DNA from: Nymphaea colorata
Taxonomy: Eukaryota; Streptophyta; Magnoliopsida; Nymphaeales; Nymphaeaceae
NCBI RefSeq assembly: GCF_008831285.2
Contig: NC_045147.1
Span: 16,842,854-16,906,853, forward strand
DNA: 64,000 nt
Direction of reading: 5' to 3'
The stretch's first letter is position 1. Each line of letters starts with the position of its first letter. The position numbers and the translations under genes were made by a program. Positions 23,865 through 36,079 of the stretch are shown here, piece by piece. The notes under the pieces were generated by a model. The model saw nothing but the letters and a program-made list of their open reading frames with translations, made no database searches and had not been told where the DNA came from.

Positions 23865-25663
23865 GCCAAGTTTTGGAAATGGCTGTGTTGATCATGTAGC
23901 TTTCCAGTGGCTAGTGCTAGGAGTGATGTTTGCGCCTTTTCATTTGTGGTACTTATGACTTCAACACAAATTCTCCCATATAAAATTTCCAAGAGGAATA
24001 TCTTTCATATAACATATTCCCAGCTAGCAAGGAAATATCATTTTTCTTACACTAGTAACAATATTGGAATCAGAATCTGCTTACTGAAAATAGATAATGC
24101 TATTAGAATGCATTCTTGATTGACTTGGTGCCTTCATTTTGTCAGCTTTCAGTATAATCCACCAGAAAATTAACCTATGATAGATGTCAGACTTCCTCTA
24201 CCTGGCGTATAATTTACTGCAGGATGTTTGGGAATCCTCTTGTCTGCGATGAGTATTTTAAGTGAGGGCCAATCAGACATTGTGAACTTATAGGACTTCC
24301 TGTTTCAACGCCTTGTATTGTTTGCTTTTTCAACTGAAAACTTTGTTGACTTGTCCCAGATTATGATTTGGAGAACAGAATTTATGAACCTATGTAGCTT
24401 GCCTTGTCGATATTCTGGTCTCTCTTCCTATGTTCTATTAATCAAACATGTTTTGTATTGAGTATGATCTGCAGCCTCTTGCGCAAGGTTCTGGAATGAT
24501 CGGTTGGAAAAGACTGATAAAAGCCTGACCAAAACAAACTGAATTATTGGATTAGCTGAAAAGTGTTCGTGACGGAAATGACATGCTTAGGCCTTTAGTA
24601 GGAAATCAATCAACATGGTGAAGATGTCATCACATCTGATTTCGTAACTGAACTTCGGTTGAATTAGAAATGGAAAGCATATACTTTGTCGTTTTAATTA
24701 ATCACATGCCCAGATATTTATGCATTATTCTTCATGCATGGTAAATGTTTAAGATCTAAATTAATAATCTGGGGGGTGCCAATGTTGGCTAATAGACTTG
24801 AGACGGGAAGAATTAAAAAGAAACAAGAGGAAAAGAGATTTTGTCTCCTTTTTTTTTTTCTGTGTTGGGGGGGTGGAGGTGGCACGGCTGTGCCAGTGAA
24901 TTGAATTCATCTGTATACCCAAATTTGGGTCTGATTGTTTTAGGTAAGTAGTATCTAATGTCTTATTGATTTGTATATATGCCAATGACTTTTCAAATGG
25001 ATTCTGCATTCACACTCTTAGTAGATCCCACCAAGGAATGTCTTTATTCTTCGTAATGCCATCTATTATTGAAAAAGTGTGGTGGAGATGGTTGTCTCCT
25101 TTCCAAAACAGTCTAGCAGATTACAGGACACTGCTCACTTGCATGTCCACATTTCTTTTCTGCGATATCCCAGAAGCAAAAATTTTTGAACCGATGAATC
25201 GGTATCTTCTGTTATTCAAATGTCAAGAAATTTCATTGACATGTTCGGACATTGTTGGGTCCAAAATGCATACTGAGGATGACTGACCTACCAAAAATGG
25301 GGGTCGTTATTTCCCTGGAAAATGAAATCTACGGCACCACCGCCCCAATTTACTGTGGCTCCAAAAGCTGGTAAGAAAAAAAAAAAAACTACCCCTTCTG
25401 GAGCCGCTTATTTTATGGTGCTGAAGAATTAACAAAATAGCAAAATGGAAACACGAGCAGCCGAGGGCTTCTCCTTCAGGGAAATGGCTTGTCCGGTGAT
25501 CCTATCAACTGAAAGATCAAAAGAGCAACAAAAATCACTTGAATGAAACTCGGCATGAAGAAAAACATACATTATCATCACAAAGAGCAAAGAAGAGCGC
25601 AGGGCTACTTATTGGCACCAATTAGTTTGCATTTCTTACCCATCAAAGAAAAGAGTACGAGGT
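23865..25663. other. Spacer between convergent BPA1-like and SDS genes
   Basis: No gene recognised. T- and A-runs (about 24849-24860, 25376-25389) and a G-run (24866-24873) are present. If SDS has one more coding exon after 25670, it would lie in this interval; I could not identify it. Confidence 0.5.
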
Positions 25664-28600
25664 TCATACCTTTACGCAATCCTCCAAGTCGTTCAAGTCC
25701 TCTTTACTTCGTACATGAGTCTGAAGCAGCAAAATTTAGCTACGTCACTGAATGGATGGTCTAACTATGTTGTCATCGCAAGTGATGCTTGTATTTTTTA
25801 TAATCACATAGGAGGTATTTTTTTGGAACTCCAGCCAAAAAATTAAGCCCTTAGGCGAAAATTCCCTTACAAAATAAGTTTTCAGGTGTAGTATTGGTAT
25901 AGGGTGGAGTTGGATCGTACGGTTGTATGATCCAACCATTATAACCTATTATAACCTAGCGGCGTCGGTTTTTGAGTTTCCCGGATAACCTCCGACTCCG
26001 CCGATAAAACGAGAAAGTCGAAACCGACCGCTTAATGGAAGGAAGCGCGATACGCAGACTGCAGTTACCTCGAAAATCCGCTCGGCTGCAGAGCGTTGTC
26101 CCTTGGCAGAGCAAGCCTGAACAACCAGGCCTGCAGCGACGGTCGACGGCCAGAAGCACAACAGCTCATGGTGCGAGAGCGAGCTTATGGCCAGTACCTT
26201 AGCATGCCTTTCGAGTTCTTCATCGGCCTCTACTGCCTTGAGGTAAAACCTGTTCACCCAATCCAAAAGAAATGATAGTCTTTCCTAATCCTCCACCGAT
26301 TCAAATGACCAAATGGAGAGCAGCGTCCGCGGACCGATATGCAGAGGTCTGTAGTTTTCGTACCACAAGAAGTTCAAGGTCGTTGGTGAGAAGCATTCGT
26401 ACTCCAGCACATCCAGAATGACCCATTCCATGGCCACCACTTCACACCGACGGTACAAATTGTCCCCAATCTGAAACTCTTCATTCCTAATACTGCAGGA
26501 ATTAGAAGACCGAGAAGTAAGTAATCCGAGAGGCAATCAAACCCCAATTATTCTTCCTCAGGAAATCAATAACAAAGAAGGAAAATGAAAATCTTGACTT
26601 GGACTAACAGGATGATTGGGGGCAAGGGGAGGGTGGGATGGGTGGGTATGCATAAGATATTACCTGTTGAGAGGTTGATTTTCTTCGATCCTGGTGGCCA
26701 GAGTGGCGCAAGCGATTCCGAGGATCTGAAGGCGACTTCCGCTTCTGAAAGAACCTCTGGAGAGGAACCTGTCGAGCAGGCTCACGCTTAAGAAGATCGT
26801 CTCCGATTGAAGACTGCAGCTGGTGCAATGCTGCAGAGCCGATTACGAAGGCCTCATCAGCTCCTTTAGAAGACGGCTTAATGCTTATACGTACCAACTG
26901 CTGGAAAGTTACTATGGCCCAGGCTTTCGGTTTCGTGCGCTTGGTAGTAGAAGTTCCTTTTTCTTGGAATGAAATAAACCTTTTCCAGGGACGACTTATG
27001 TTTACTGGTTCAAACTTTTCACAACAAAGCTTGCGTGGTCTGATCAAATTTTATGTAATTTCTAATTTAAGTTCAATCCTTTTTTTGGTTGAAATATTTT
27101 TGGAAATATGTTTTGCATAGAAGCTGTTCAGGGCCATCAAACTCTCCCTAAAGTATTTTATAATATTAACATGTGATTGTTGTGTACGTAAACCCTAATG
27201 CCCTAAGCAAGCGTCCAGCCTTGATACTTAAACCGTTTATACATGTTAAGAAGCTCCGTCCGTCAGTGCCAAAGATGATCCAGAAATTAGCAAAAGTCTC
27301 ATCCAGTGGTCCGGAAACAAAACTGTGGTGTCACAGAGAAGCCCATACTTTTTAGAAGCAATTAGCCACTGGAAGCGCACCTTTGTGCGGACTATGCAAG
27401 ATAGCCCTCTGCAACACGTCCCCTTTTCGGGAAAAAACGAAGGCAGAATCAACCAGTACCGTCGAAAAGGTTGGGCTTTCGGATGAAATCAAGTTGAAAT
27501 CATTTAACCCGAAAAGTTAAGAAAAGAGAAAAGATCTCAAGTTAGTAAAATCGTCGCCTATTTGAATCAACTAAGGACAAAAAGGGAAAAATTGGAGAGA
27601 CAAAAAGGCGAAATACATCCCATAATCATGAAAAAGGGAATGGTATAACTAACGCACTTGTTTAATCTTCATTAAACAACGAGGGAAATTGTTAAAAGAT
27701 TAATTTGGAGGATGAAATACCAACCCATAATTATATTATATCTTATAAGTAATGGCAGCAGTTTTCTGCAACTTACCCTAATATAATTATAATTATCTAC
27801 AATTCCAAAAACTTTTATAAAAAAATTAAAATTTAAGAAGTAATTAATTTTGTATGCTTCAAAAATTAAATGACATTTATAACTTCTGCATAAATTAATG
27901 TCTATTTCAAGTGTGCATAACATGATAGACACTTTCTTAAACTTTCTGATTTAGATCTATAACAGTAACAAAGTTAAACCTCCACAAAGTTAAGAAATTA
28001 CTTTTTTTTTTCAACTTTTCTTGTTTTACGCTGTTTGCCTTTTCTTAATACTAGCAGTATTCTAACTAATAAAAAAATTGTTTTCTAACTACACATCAAA
28101 ATTGTGGGAGCAGATTGTAAGGCGAAGGGAATGGGAAAGGTTGGCCTATTTATTAATTAAGGGAGCATTTGAGTGACACCTTTCCCTAATACAGTTTTGC
28201 AAAAACTAGGTATTATGAATGCCAAGTTTTTTAATGAGTTTTAGAAACCTCTTTTTTTTGTGATACATCTAAAACCTGGTTTTTTAATAATCTAACGGGG
28301 ACTATGCATTTCACTTCCTTTTACAAAATCCAGTTATGATGACATGCAAACACCTGATTTTGGAGGTAAAACTTGGTTTTGAAGTGTCACCCAAACACCT
28401 CCTAAGAGAGCGATAGAAACGGTCAAACCTTGAAATGCAATATTAAAAAAAAAAACTTGCAAAAAATATTGAAACGCAGTTTCTAGACTTTCCCAATTAT
28501 TTCTCGAATAATTTTTACTGACATATCCATATGCTTTTGAAGCACTTCCCGTAAGGCAAGTCACATATAAAATGACCCAGGACGTCCTCCTACAAAATAC

Positions 28601-30778
28601 TGAAAAGCCACTAAAGTAGTTAATGCTACAAAAGCAACCGTGTACAAAATTGCCCCCATCATCGAGTTCACAAAGCTTTTGTAAGTACCAAGATAAAAGG
28701 TTTGTGATCTTGTCCTCGTGAGTCGTGGAGGAATTTTTTGCTTGCGATGGTCAACCTCCCATTGACCAGGAAAATGAACGGAAAGGATTATAAGAGACGA
28801 CAGAACAGTCAGAAGGTTTAAATCAAAGAGGTATAACCTATTTCTCAGGTGTCTTCATGGTGACATGAGCTTTTGTCAGTTCGTCTAAGTCGCGAAGATG
28901 TTTCAATATACCAACTCCTAAAAAAATTACTATAGACAAAATAGCTATTGGTTGAAGCAATTACTTGGCAAAACAAAACATTAGAAAAAAAAAAAAAAAA
29001 GATCGGCATTTTACCTCGACGATCCAGTTTACTAGAGACAATCTTTGACTGCAAATGACCCCGTCTTGTTCAGTTGCTGCTTGCTGTTCGACATAACGAT
29101 GACGACAAGAACGCCTCCGCTCCCTGAATCTGAGTTTGCTATAGGTTTGTTCATCTTCGTCGTCTTCAAACATCTACAAGAGGAGGATGATTAAAATATA
29201 GTTTTTTCAAAACTCCATCTTCACGTTCGAATTGACACAGACTTATGATCTTACAGCCCTTCATTAGAAAAAGAAAGAGATAACATATACAGACTTAATT
29301 AAGTTTACTTACAAATTCTATTTGATACGTTTTGCCTCTCATAAGGATGAAGACAATAAGATGTTACATCACTGGCATTAGTGGAAGTGGGACATCGACC
29401 AATGCGCACGGCATTACAATCCTGACGATGTGAACAGCCGAAGTTTCTAATAGGAAGGACTTCTTAGGCTTTCTCACTAGAACAAATCGAAGAATATCCC
29501 AAAAAGAATTCATTCAAGTGAAGAAAATACTTAGAAATTCATATTCAATATTTATCGCAAATTTGCAAAGCCATTGCCGTAGTGTTTAATGATTTAGATA
29601 TCTTTGGAAACGAAACCTTTAAAGAGGAGGTATGCGCATGTTGTCTTTAAAGGAACGAGCTGCCATCCTTTCATGTTTACTAAAATTGTTTCAGATGCCG
29701 AAACTATCAATTTTTTAACAATATAGCGATTTTAGGGTAGGAACTGAAAGAGCGAAAAGGCGATACTCACTCTGAAGTCGTCGATGTTTTCGATTTTAAC
29801 CGCAACTGTACTGGATTTTCCCTCTTCGCTCCCTGATCTGCAAAATTCCTTCCTGTACTCAAGGAAAAGCAAAAAACAAGCCGAAGAGTGAACAGTCTCT
29901 CCTTGCCCTTCCGAGAACTCATCTCCTGATGATTCGAAGAAGATAGGAGAGAAATCGCTGAAACTCAGCAACGAACTGTCCGAAAGCGCGCTTGTCTGGA
30001 AACGATTGGAGAAGGGCCTATCTCCATCTCGGTTTTCATAATCGGAGCATGAGAACTGCTCTGAGCAAGCTAGATCGTGACGGAGCCCTTCTGCTTCTGC
30101 CTCGACAGTCAATTCTGAAACGCATGCTTCCGGAGCCTTTTCACGAAAAGTCTCAGACAGTTTCTCGCGCATTTCGAGATTATCTTTCTCGTTATCCGAC
30201 GGATTTTCCGTCGAGTTTTGTCCTGGTATGTAAACTAGTTCCGGCTTGAAGCTATTGCTTCCCTCGCATATTTCGCTGCAACTTCTGTCGAAATTGCCGA
30301 ATTTAGCCGTAGAAATGACCGCTTCGTCTGTCGATTTCATAAAATTCTCCAAGCCGAACTCATTCTTGAACTCGTCGCCGTGAATCCTAGCCGAAACGTC
30401 GGCACTAGCTATTTCCACTCCGGACGTACTAGAATTCGCAGCCTCCGGCTCTCTCACAAAACTCCTCGGTAGCCTCTTCAGTAAAGCCCTCCGGCACGAC
30501 GATCGGGGCTTCCTTTGCACGCTCAACGGGAAGAATATTCCGTTCTGAACACCGAACTCCATGGGAAACGACGACGAATAGCATGAAGTGGACACAATCG
30601 GCCCTAACGGGTCCTCCGGCTGGGCTTCCCATACTGGGAGGTCGATCGAACGTCTCCGTCTGGCGATCTTCGATCTTCGCTTCCTGCAATGACTATCCGT
30701 AGCGCGACGTCGCTTTGGCCTTGTGGTTTCCGTGGACGATTCTGGAGGAAGACGGCTCGATCGGAGGACCGGGGGCAT
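25664..30778 (-). CDS. SDS: Meiosis-specific cyclin SDS (SOLO DANCERS), about 566 aa, 6 exons found
   Basis: Exons (minus): 30778-29771, 29173-29015, 26830-26664, 26492-26364, 26249-26069, 25720-25664. All boundaries are GT-AG and the phases join. SDS is a plant-only cyclin required for homologue pairing and DMC1-dependent repair in meiosis. The long acidic N-terminus (1-336) is poorly conserved, but SFSDFSPIFFESSGDEFSE is characteristic. Exon 2 gives FEDDEDEQTYSKLRFRERRR and RLSLVNWIVE. Exon 3 gives FLSVSLLDRFLSRG and LATRIEENQPLN. Exon 4 gives RCEVVAMEWVILDVLEYECF. Exon 5 gives FYLKAVEADEELERHAK and FWPSTVAAGLVV. The last mini-exon reads THVRSKEDLNDLEDCVK, matching the HVRT...CVK end of Arabidopsis SDS; it then meets GTATGA, which is either V-stop or a donor to an unlocated final exon. 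Arabidopsis SDS is about 578 aa. Confidence 0.92.
28161..28402. mobile_element. Tourist-like (PIF/Harbinger) MITE in SDS intron 2, 242 bp
   Basis: The left end GGGAGCATTTGAGTGACACC and the reverse complement of the right end, GGAGGTGTTTGGGTGACACT, form imperfect terminal inverted repeats. The element is flanked on both sides by TAA (28158-28160 and 28403-28405), the 3-bp target duplication typical of PIF/Harbinger elements. The interior is AT-rich and noncoding. It lies in the 2.2-kb intron between SDS exons 2 and 3. Confidence 0.8.
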
Positions 30779-30870
30779 GGTGCGGACAGCAACCGCACGG
30801 AAGATGAATGCGGTTAAGAATTGTGGCTCGCAACGTCGAAGCGCACCTCAACTCACTCCTACAACCCTGA

Positions 30871-30896
30871 GAGAGAGAGAGAGAGAGAGAGAGAGA
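30871..30896. repeat. (GA)n microsatellite in SDS 5' UTR
   Basis: GA run on the plus strand, which reads as CT on the SDS transcript. It lies between the probable TATA box and the ATG at 30778. CT tracts are common in plant 5' UTRs. Confidence 0.88.
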
Positions 30897-30923
30897 TCAT
30901 GAGCACTGGTGCTGACTAGCGAG

Positions 30924-30932
30924 CATTTATAG
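30924..30932 (-). promoter_or_regulatory. Probable TATA box of SDS
   Basis: Minus strand reads CTATAAATG about 150 nt upstream of the ATG, which would put transcription start near 30895 at the edge of the CT tract. Motif and spacing only. Confidence 0.5.
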
Positions 30933-31384
30933 TCCTCCCACCTGGCTCCACGTCAGCTCCTTTAACTAACTCGACTGCTGCCGTACTGTGCGAAGGTTAC
31001 TGGTCTTGCTGCTGCCCCGAAGAAGAAAATGTGAACAAAATAGTTTCTGTGTATATACAAAAACATGTCCCGAATTTTTAAAGCACATGAAATTCTATGC
31101 GCAAATCAGATTCTAGCATTCAAAAACTTAAATTTGTTGATTTTTCAACGCTTATAAAAATATCAAAATTTGGTAATTTTTTTTTGTCTTTTTTAAAGCG
31201 TTTCAATAATTTATAAAGATTTTTGTTTGTAAAAGAATAACATAAAAACGGCTACTTAACGATAAGAAAATGCAAAGGAATATTGATGTTTAAATCGGTT
31301 TTCATATAAATAAGTTTTGGCACAATTTTAGACCTCAATGTGACATTTCAAATACAAAGCGAAAAAGGCTTAATAAATAAATTG

Positions 31385-31505
31385 TGTAGGGCTGCTTGAG
31401 CTGCTTAGGGTTTAGCCCGTGTGCCATGAGTTCGATTCTCATAAACTGCAGCACAATGAAACCTAGCATGGTGAGTTTTGGCTCCTCAAGCATCGCCCCT
31501 TCCTC
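31385..31505 (+). mobile_element. Possible tRNA-derived SINE-like fragment
   Basis: Contains a good box B-like motif (GAGTTCGATTCTCAT, about 31428-31442) preceded by a weak box A-like stretch (GCTTGAGCTGCTTAGGGTTT). Not clearly the same family as the copies at 21985 and 50085. Low confidence. Confidence 0.35.
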
Positions 31506-32979
31506 TCGAAGGAAGACCAGTAAACCATTATTCAAAAATCGAATAAACATTTAGAACAGCGAAATAAATTCTATTTGTCCAAAGTGCATGCAAAATAATA
31601 CGTATATAACGTATATCTCTAAGAATCAACCATTTCTAAAATATTAATATATATGAGTGGTGATAAGTCGAAGACCTGAGACCAAATAGCAACCCTATAT
31701 ACATATATATTAAACGGGACATGAATTGCGACAAAGCTTTTCGGTCATCAAACGGGACCGTGGCATTCGTGACATAGCCGCTAGCTAAGAACGAGTCACT
31801 TGTTGAAGCAAACACAAACTCCAACTCCAAGAGGCCACAGAGTCGTGGTCAAGCGAAATGCCTATATATTTAAAAATGCACACACAAAGAGTATTTAGTT
31901 TCGCTTTTACGTCCATATATAAACAAATGGCAGAAATTAGCATGAGCCAATACACTGGTAGAAATTTAAATTTAAAACACATCTTTAATCAAATCAGATT
32001 CACAAACGAATCTGATTTAATAAATCGTTTAGCTTTCTTATTCGATTCAGAAACCCATTTTGATAACATTGCTTTAGATCACATCTACATGATATCATCC
32101 TTTTTAGAATGTATCCGGCAAATTGATTCCTGGAATGTAACTCCATAATTGACATCGCTGACTAACTTATCATTACAAGCAAAAATAATTTAAAAACGAG
32201 AAGAACAAGAAGTCGATCTTCAAATAGAAATAGAAATTAAATTTTTTACTTAATTAGCACAGACAGGACGCCAGGGCGGAACAGATAATAAGCACATGGT
32301 TCATGTGGGGAACAGAAACGTCATCTTTAGATAGGTCCGTGAAGGGATTTAAATGGACCTGTTTCACTGTGTTTGGTCCCTGTCTAATGCATCAGATCCG
32401 TGACGTCGGGAGTAGAAAAAGAAGAAGGGATATCGATGGTTTAATTCGGATACAATCTACTGTTTGGATTTTAATCCAAAGTGCGAGTATCAGAAATAAG
32501 AAAACTCGATCTGATCAATACTCGGATAACATTCTTCTGATATGTGATTTTCTTACTGAACCCAACGTCACGAGCGAAGCAGATTACTGCATATAAAAAA
32601 TATTTGACCTTCGATAGATGGAGTGATATCTAATAAATCGTACTCATCAATATAAATCCAATCTATTGACATCTCGGATATGATGTGGAGTTACTAACGG
32701 GCCGTGCACGCTTTTGGCTCCTCCTCACACGTCATGTAAGTTTGGATCAAAACGCGGACCTTGTAACCATTAGTTAATTCAGGATCAGTCCAGAAGATGT
32801 CAAGGAAATTAACATTCTAAATCAGTAATCGGACAAAGATAAAATATCCGGATTTTGTTACCAATTCTCGTAAATCTTCAAATTTCATTGATATCTACAT
32901 CTAATTAGACATAAACAATTGTTTTAGTTTGCCGCCGAAGGTTTCAAAAGGAGATAGTGCATCTTGAGCTTGGCAATGT

Positions 32980-33176
32980 CAGGGGCGGAGTCAGAAACTT
33001 TTAATGAGGAGGGCCAAATTAAAGTTTCTAAATTTTGAATATGGCTGAAATATCATTTTTCAAAATTTTTATATAAAACAAATAAAATTTTTTAAAATTT
33101 ACATGTAAATTTTAAAAAAATATTTTTTGGAGGTGGGGCTACGACCCATGCGGGCCCTACCTTGTCTTTGTCCCTA
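32980..33176. mobile_element. Decayed hAT-like MITE relic related to 9906-10085
   Basis: Begins CAGGGGCGGAGTCAGAA, has the same GGGCCAAATT...TTTTCAAAATTTTTATATA interior as the element at 9906-10085, and ends in a G-rich/CCCT segment with a damaged terminus (GTCCCTA). The target-site duplication is no longer visible. Confidence 0.5.
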
Positions 33177-33182
33177 AGTACT

Positions 33183-33290
33183 GCATTCTAGCGCCATCAA
33201 GGTACGAGTATCATACCCATGAAAATCGACGATTGAACTCCTACCGGCGCGCCAGCTCAACCAACTACACTATGCCCCAGTGCAGTCAAC
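33183..33290 (-). mobile_element. tRNA-derived SINE-like copy 2 (minus strand)
   Basis: On the minus strand: box A-like GGCATAGTGTAGTTGGTTGA and box B-like GGAGTTCAATCGTCGATTTT, then CATGGGTATGATACTC. This resembles the copy at 21985 (GTCGTCAATTTGATTCCCAT, then GGGCGCTACTC). It abuts the hAT relic at 32980-33176. Confidence 0.5.
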
Positions 33291-34216
33291 AACTATATTA
33301 ATATATTAATATGAATCCCACGATGTAACAGCCCTGCCCAAATAACAAGAATAATTACTTTGAATTTAGTAGGTAGCTTTTATGAGTTTATATTTTTAAT
33401 TTGTTATGCAATTTTAAATTACTCTTACGTATAGAGTTTAGAGAAAAGACTTTTGATAAGTGCCATTTCTGATTCTCTATTGTTGAATTAGCTAATCAAT
33501 GGTGCCTATCAATTACCAACAAAACTAAATATTTTATTTTAAGTGGAAGTTTCTCAAAGATTCGCTGAGACATAAAATGTTGTCGTATTTGCACTAAAAA
33601 ACCTACAAAAGTTATCACAAGAAAACAACTGATACCATTTTTTAGATGTTTGAATCTCATAAAATAGAAGATTAATGGTAGAAAAATAAGTCAAATTCTC
33701 CCTCTTAAAGCCCCGTACCAAAGAACTACTACTACAAAACAATTCGCTTAACACAAGATGGAAAAGGTAGTAAAAATAAATAAAACTTTTGTGGGGCCCC
33801 ATCCTGACCTATTTGACAAATGACAGCCAGTAGTTCGTTAGAAGGTCAAACCTTCCCATATGACATAACCTCTCAACTTAGTTTACGATTTTCCGACGTT
33901 GCCCTTGTAAAGTTTGACAACGACCTTCAGCATTGTCCCTGTAAAACATGCTCCTTCTTGGTAAATTTTCGCCTTCACAGTGTCAATATTTTTAATAGGC
34001 TATTCAGATGGCCGGGTCCGGTAGCATGCGGGATCATAGTGCATTGCGGTCCACCAAGATTCCTGTTCAAAATGGTCCCGTTCTAATTCTTAAACAAAAA
34101 AAAAAATCACTATATTACTATATTTATTTAGTTATGTCATTATTATATTTATTTAACAATGTCATTATGCGTGTGTGAGAGACGTAACCTTTTTAATTGC
34201 GCTCCCTGGCTTGCAC

Positions 34217-34224
34217 TATAAAAG
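34217..34224 (+). promoter_or_regulatory. TATA box of the SKOR-type channel gene
   Basis: TATAAAAG followed by a pyrimidine-rich segment about 25-30 nt downstream (transcription start expected near 34248). It is 1.1 kb from the ATG because a 5'-UTR intron probably intervenes. Confidence 0.65.
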
Positions 34225-34434
34225 GGCATTCGCCGTAGCACGCTCTTTCTGAAAGCTCTTGACAACTGTGTTGTTTCTACCGGCTTATGCAGATAGCCGA
34301 TTGGCCGGAGAGAGAAACTGAGAAAGAGCGGTTCTACGTTCTACTTCTGCTGCCGCTGATCCGTTCATCTTGGTGATTCTGAAAGCAAGAACGAGGTGGA
34401 CCAGAACGACGGGAAACGAAGATCGAGCTAAAAG

Positions 34435-35305
34435 GTAAATTGAAGCTTCTGGTGAGTCGTGGCGCTCTCGGTTGTCTTTAATCTTCTTTCCGATTGTGAA
34501 AACAAGGACATGCTTGATTTCCATTGAGGAAAACTCCTCCTTTCTTTTTTCTTTTCTTCAGCCTCTTAGCCCCGGCTCTGATCCGCTTTCTTTTTTCAGC
34601 ATCCGCAAGATTCTTTTCTGTTTGTTTAGTGATTCTGATGCTCAAATCAGTCGGTGGATTGAGTTGTACGTCCTTAGTTGCATTCTTGTTCTTGCAGTTA
34701 GAATTTAGGAGCTAATTTTCAAATGTATTCTCTAAAATTGTCACCGCGTGAATGCAATCCAGTTGCTTAAAAGAAATCCATGCATAAATTCTACATTTTG
34801 TAGAAGTTCGAAAGAAGTTTACGCTGTGAAAGTTGTATTGTCAGATCCTTATAGGAGGAGCATGCCTCTGTACTATCTTGATCACTTCGCAGACGCTAAA
34901 ATTTTGAAATATATATTTTTGAGACTAGAAGAAAATTTAGATAACTACATTCCGATTTGCCCAGCCGCTTGATTCTGGAATTTGGGAAATTAATCTCCAG
35001 AAACTTCAAGGTTTTAGTCAACTTTATCAGTTTTTCTCTTTTTGAAGCCTAATTGAAGGAATCGAAGAGTAAAGAACAATCCATTATCAGTACAACTGCA
35101 AGTTCCACGGTACTGAAACTTTCGGATTCCAAGTATCGGCCATTTTTTTAGGCGATTGAAACGTGATTTTTGGTTGTCCCGTGCTTCCCGATCGAATTTC
35201 GCTTCTTTTCAAATTTGTTCCAAATATTCCCTGGATGCCGAAATACCTTCGTTCCCGCTCATGGAATTGGAATTGATCCTGATACGGAATCTTTGAACTG
35301 CGCAG
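34435..35305 (+). other. Probable 5'-UTR intron of the SKOR-type gene
   Basis: A donor AAAG|GTAAAT at 34435 and an acceptor TGCGCAG at 35305 bracket T-rich sequence with only short frames. Removing it leaves a leader of about 210 nt between the TATA-derived start and the ATG at 35327. The exact acceptor is inferred, not proven. Confidence 0.5.
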
Positions 35306-35326
35306 GATCGAGTGTGGCGATCTGGG

Positions 35327-35521
35327 ATGGGGCAGGAGGAGTGTCCTGACGAGTTCGAGGTGGAGGAGGTGAGCGAGAGGCTCAAATCATCTCGAACGAG
35401 CCGGTTTAATTTGTTGTCAATCCAGCTTGGTCTGGATCGGGACCGCCGGTTCAGCAGCAGCCAGTACGTTCTCAGAGGCTTGAGAGGGTGCACAAGCTTC
35501 GTCATCCGCCCGGATAACTGG

Positions 35522-35579
<58 letters not shown>

Positions 35580-35696
35580 GCAAAGCCTCTAAATTAGAAT
35601 CACTTGGAAACATAAATAATCAGATTTCAGTAGAACTTGGTACTTGCAGAGTTTGTAAAATCTAACGAACAACTTTTACAAGTTACTGTTATTCAA

Positions 35697-35747
<51 letters not shown>

Positions 35748-35983
35748 AATTGAAGTCAGCTACACAAAAACCATGACTGGATGACTTTTTTTTAAAAAAA
35801 ATCTTGTGATGCTAAAAACTATCCAAAAAATTGTGTATTTCGTAATGACAATTCATTGGTTATGGTTTTAGACATGAGATGTACCACTTGCGATGTTTTT
35901 TAGCATTTTAAATATAAAAAGTCATCTGGCCAATGGCATTATACATATGTATACACGTCCTTCATGCGAATGAATGATGGGAA

Positions 35984-36079
<96 letters not shown>

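Larger units (their letters stand above)
30960..34200. other. Spacer between divergent SDS and SKOR-type genes
   Basis: AT-rich and gene-poor. It holds two SINE-like copies and one hAT-like relic (listed separately), degenerate GATCC/GGATTC-type repeat sequence at about 32400-32700, and no open frame with recognisable protein content. Confidence 0.55.

Noticed and set aside
28845-28930. Possible extra SDS exon (frame reading LRDLDELTKAHVTMKTPEK on the minus strand)
   Set aside because: The conserved cyclin sequence joins NWIVE (exon 2) directly to HCTSCSLQSETIFL (exon 3) in phase 0, leaving no room for it, and it ends in a stop.
34472-34972. Short plus-strand frames upstream of the channel gene
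   Set aside because: They lie in the probable 5'-UTR intron, are hydrophobic and T-rich, and match nothing recognisable.
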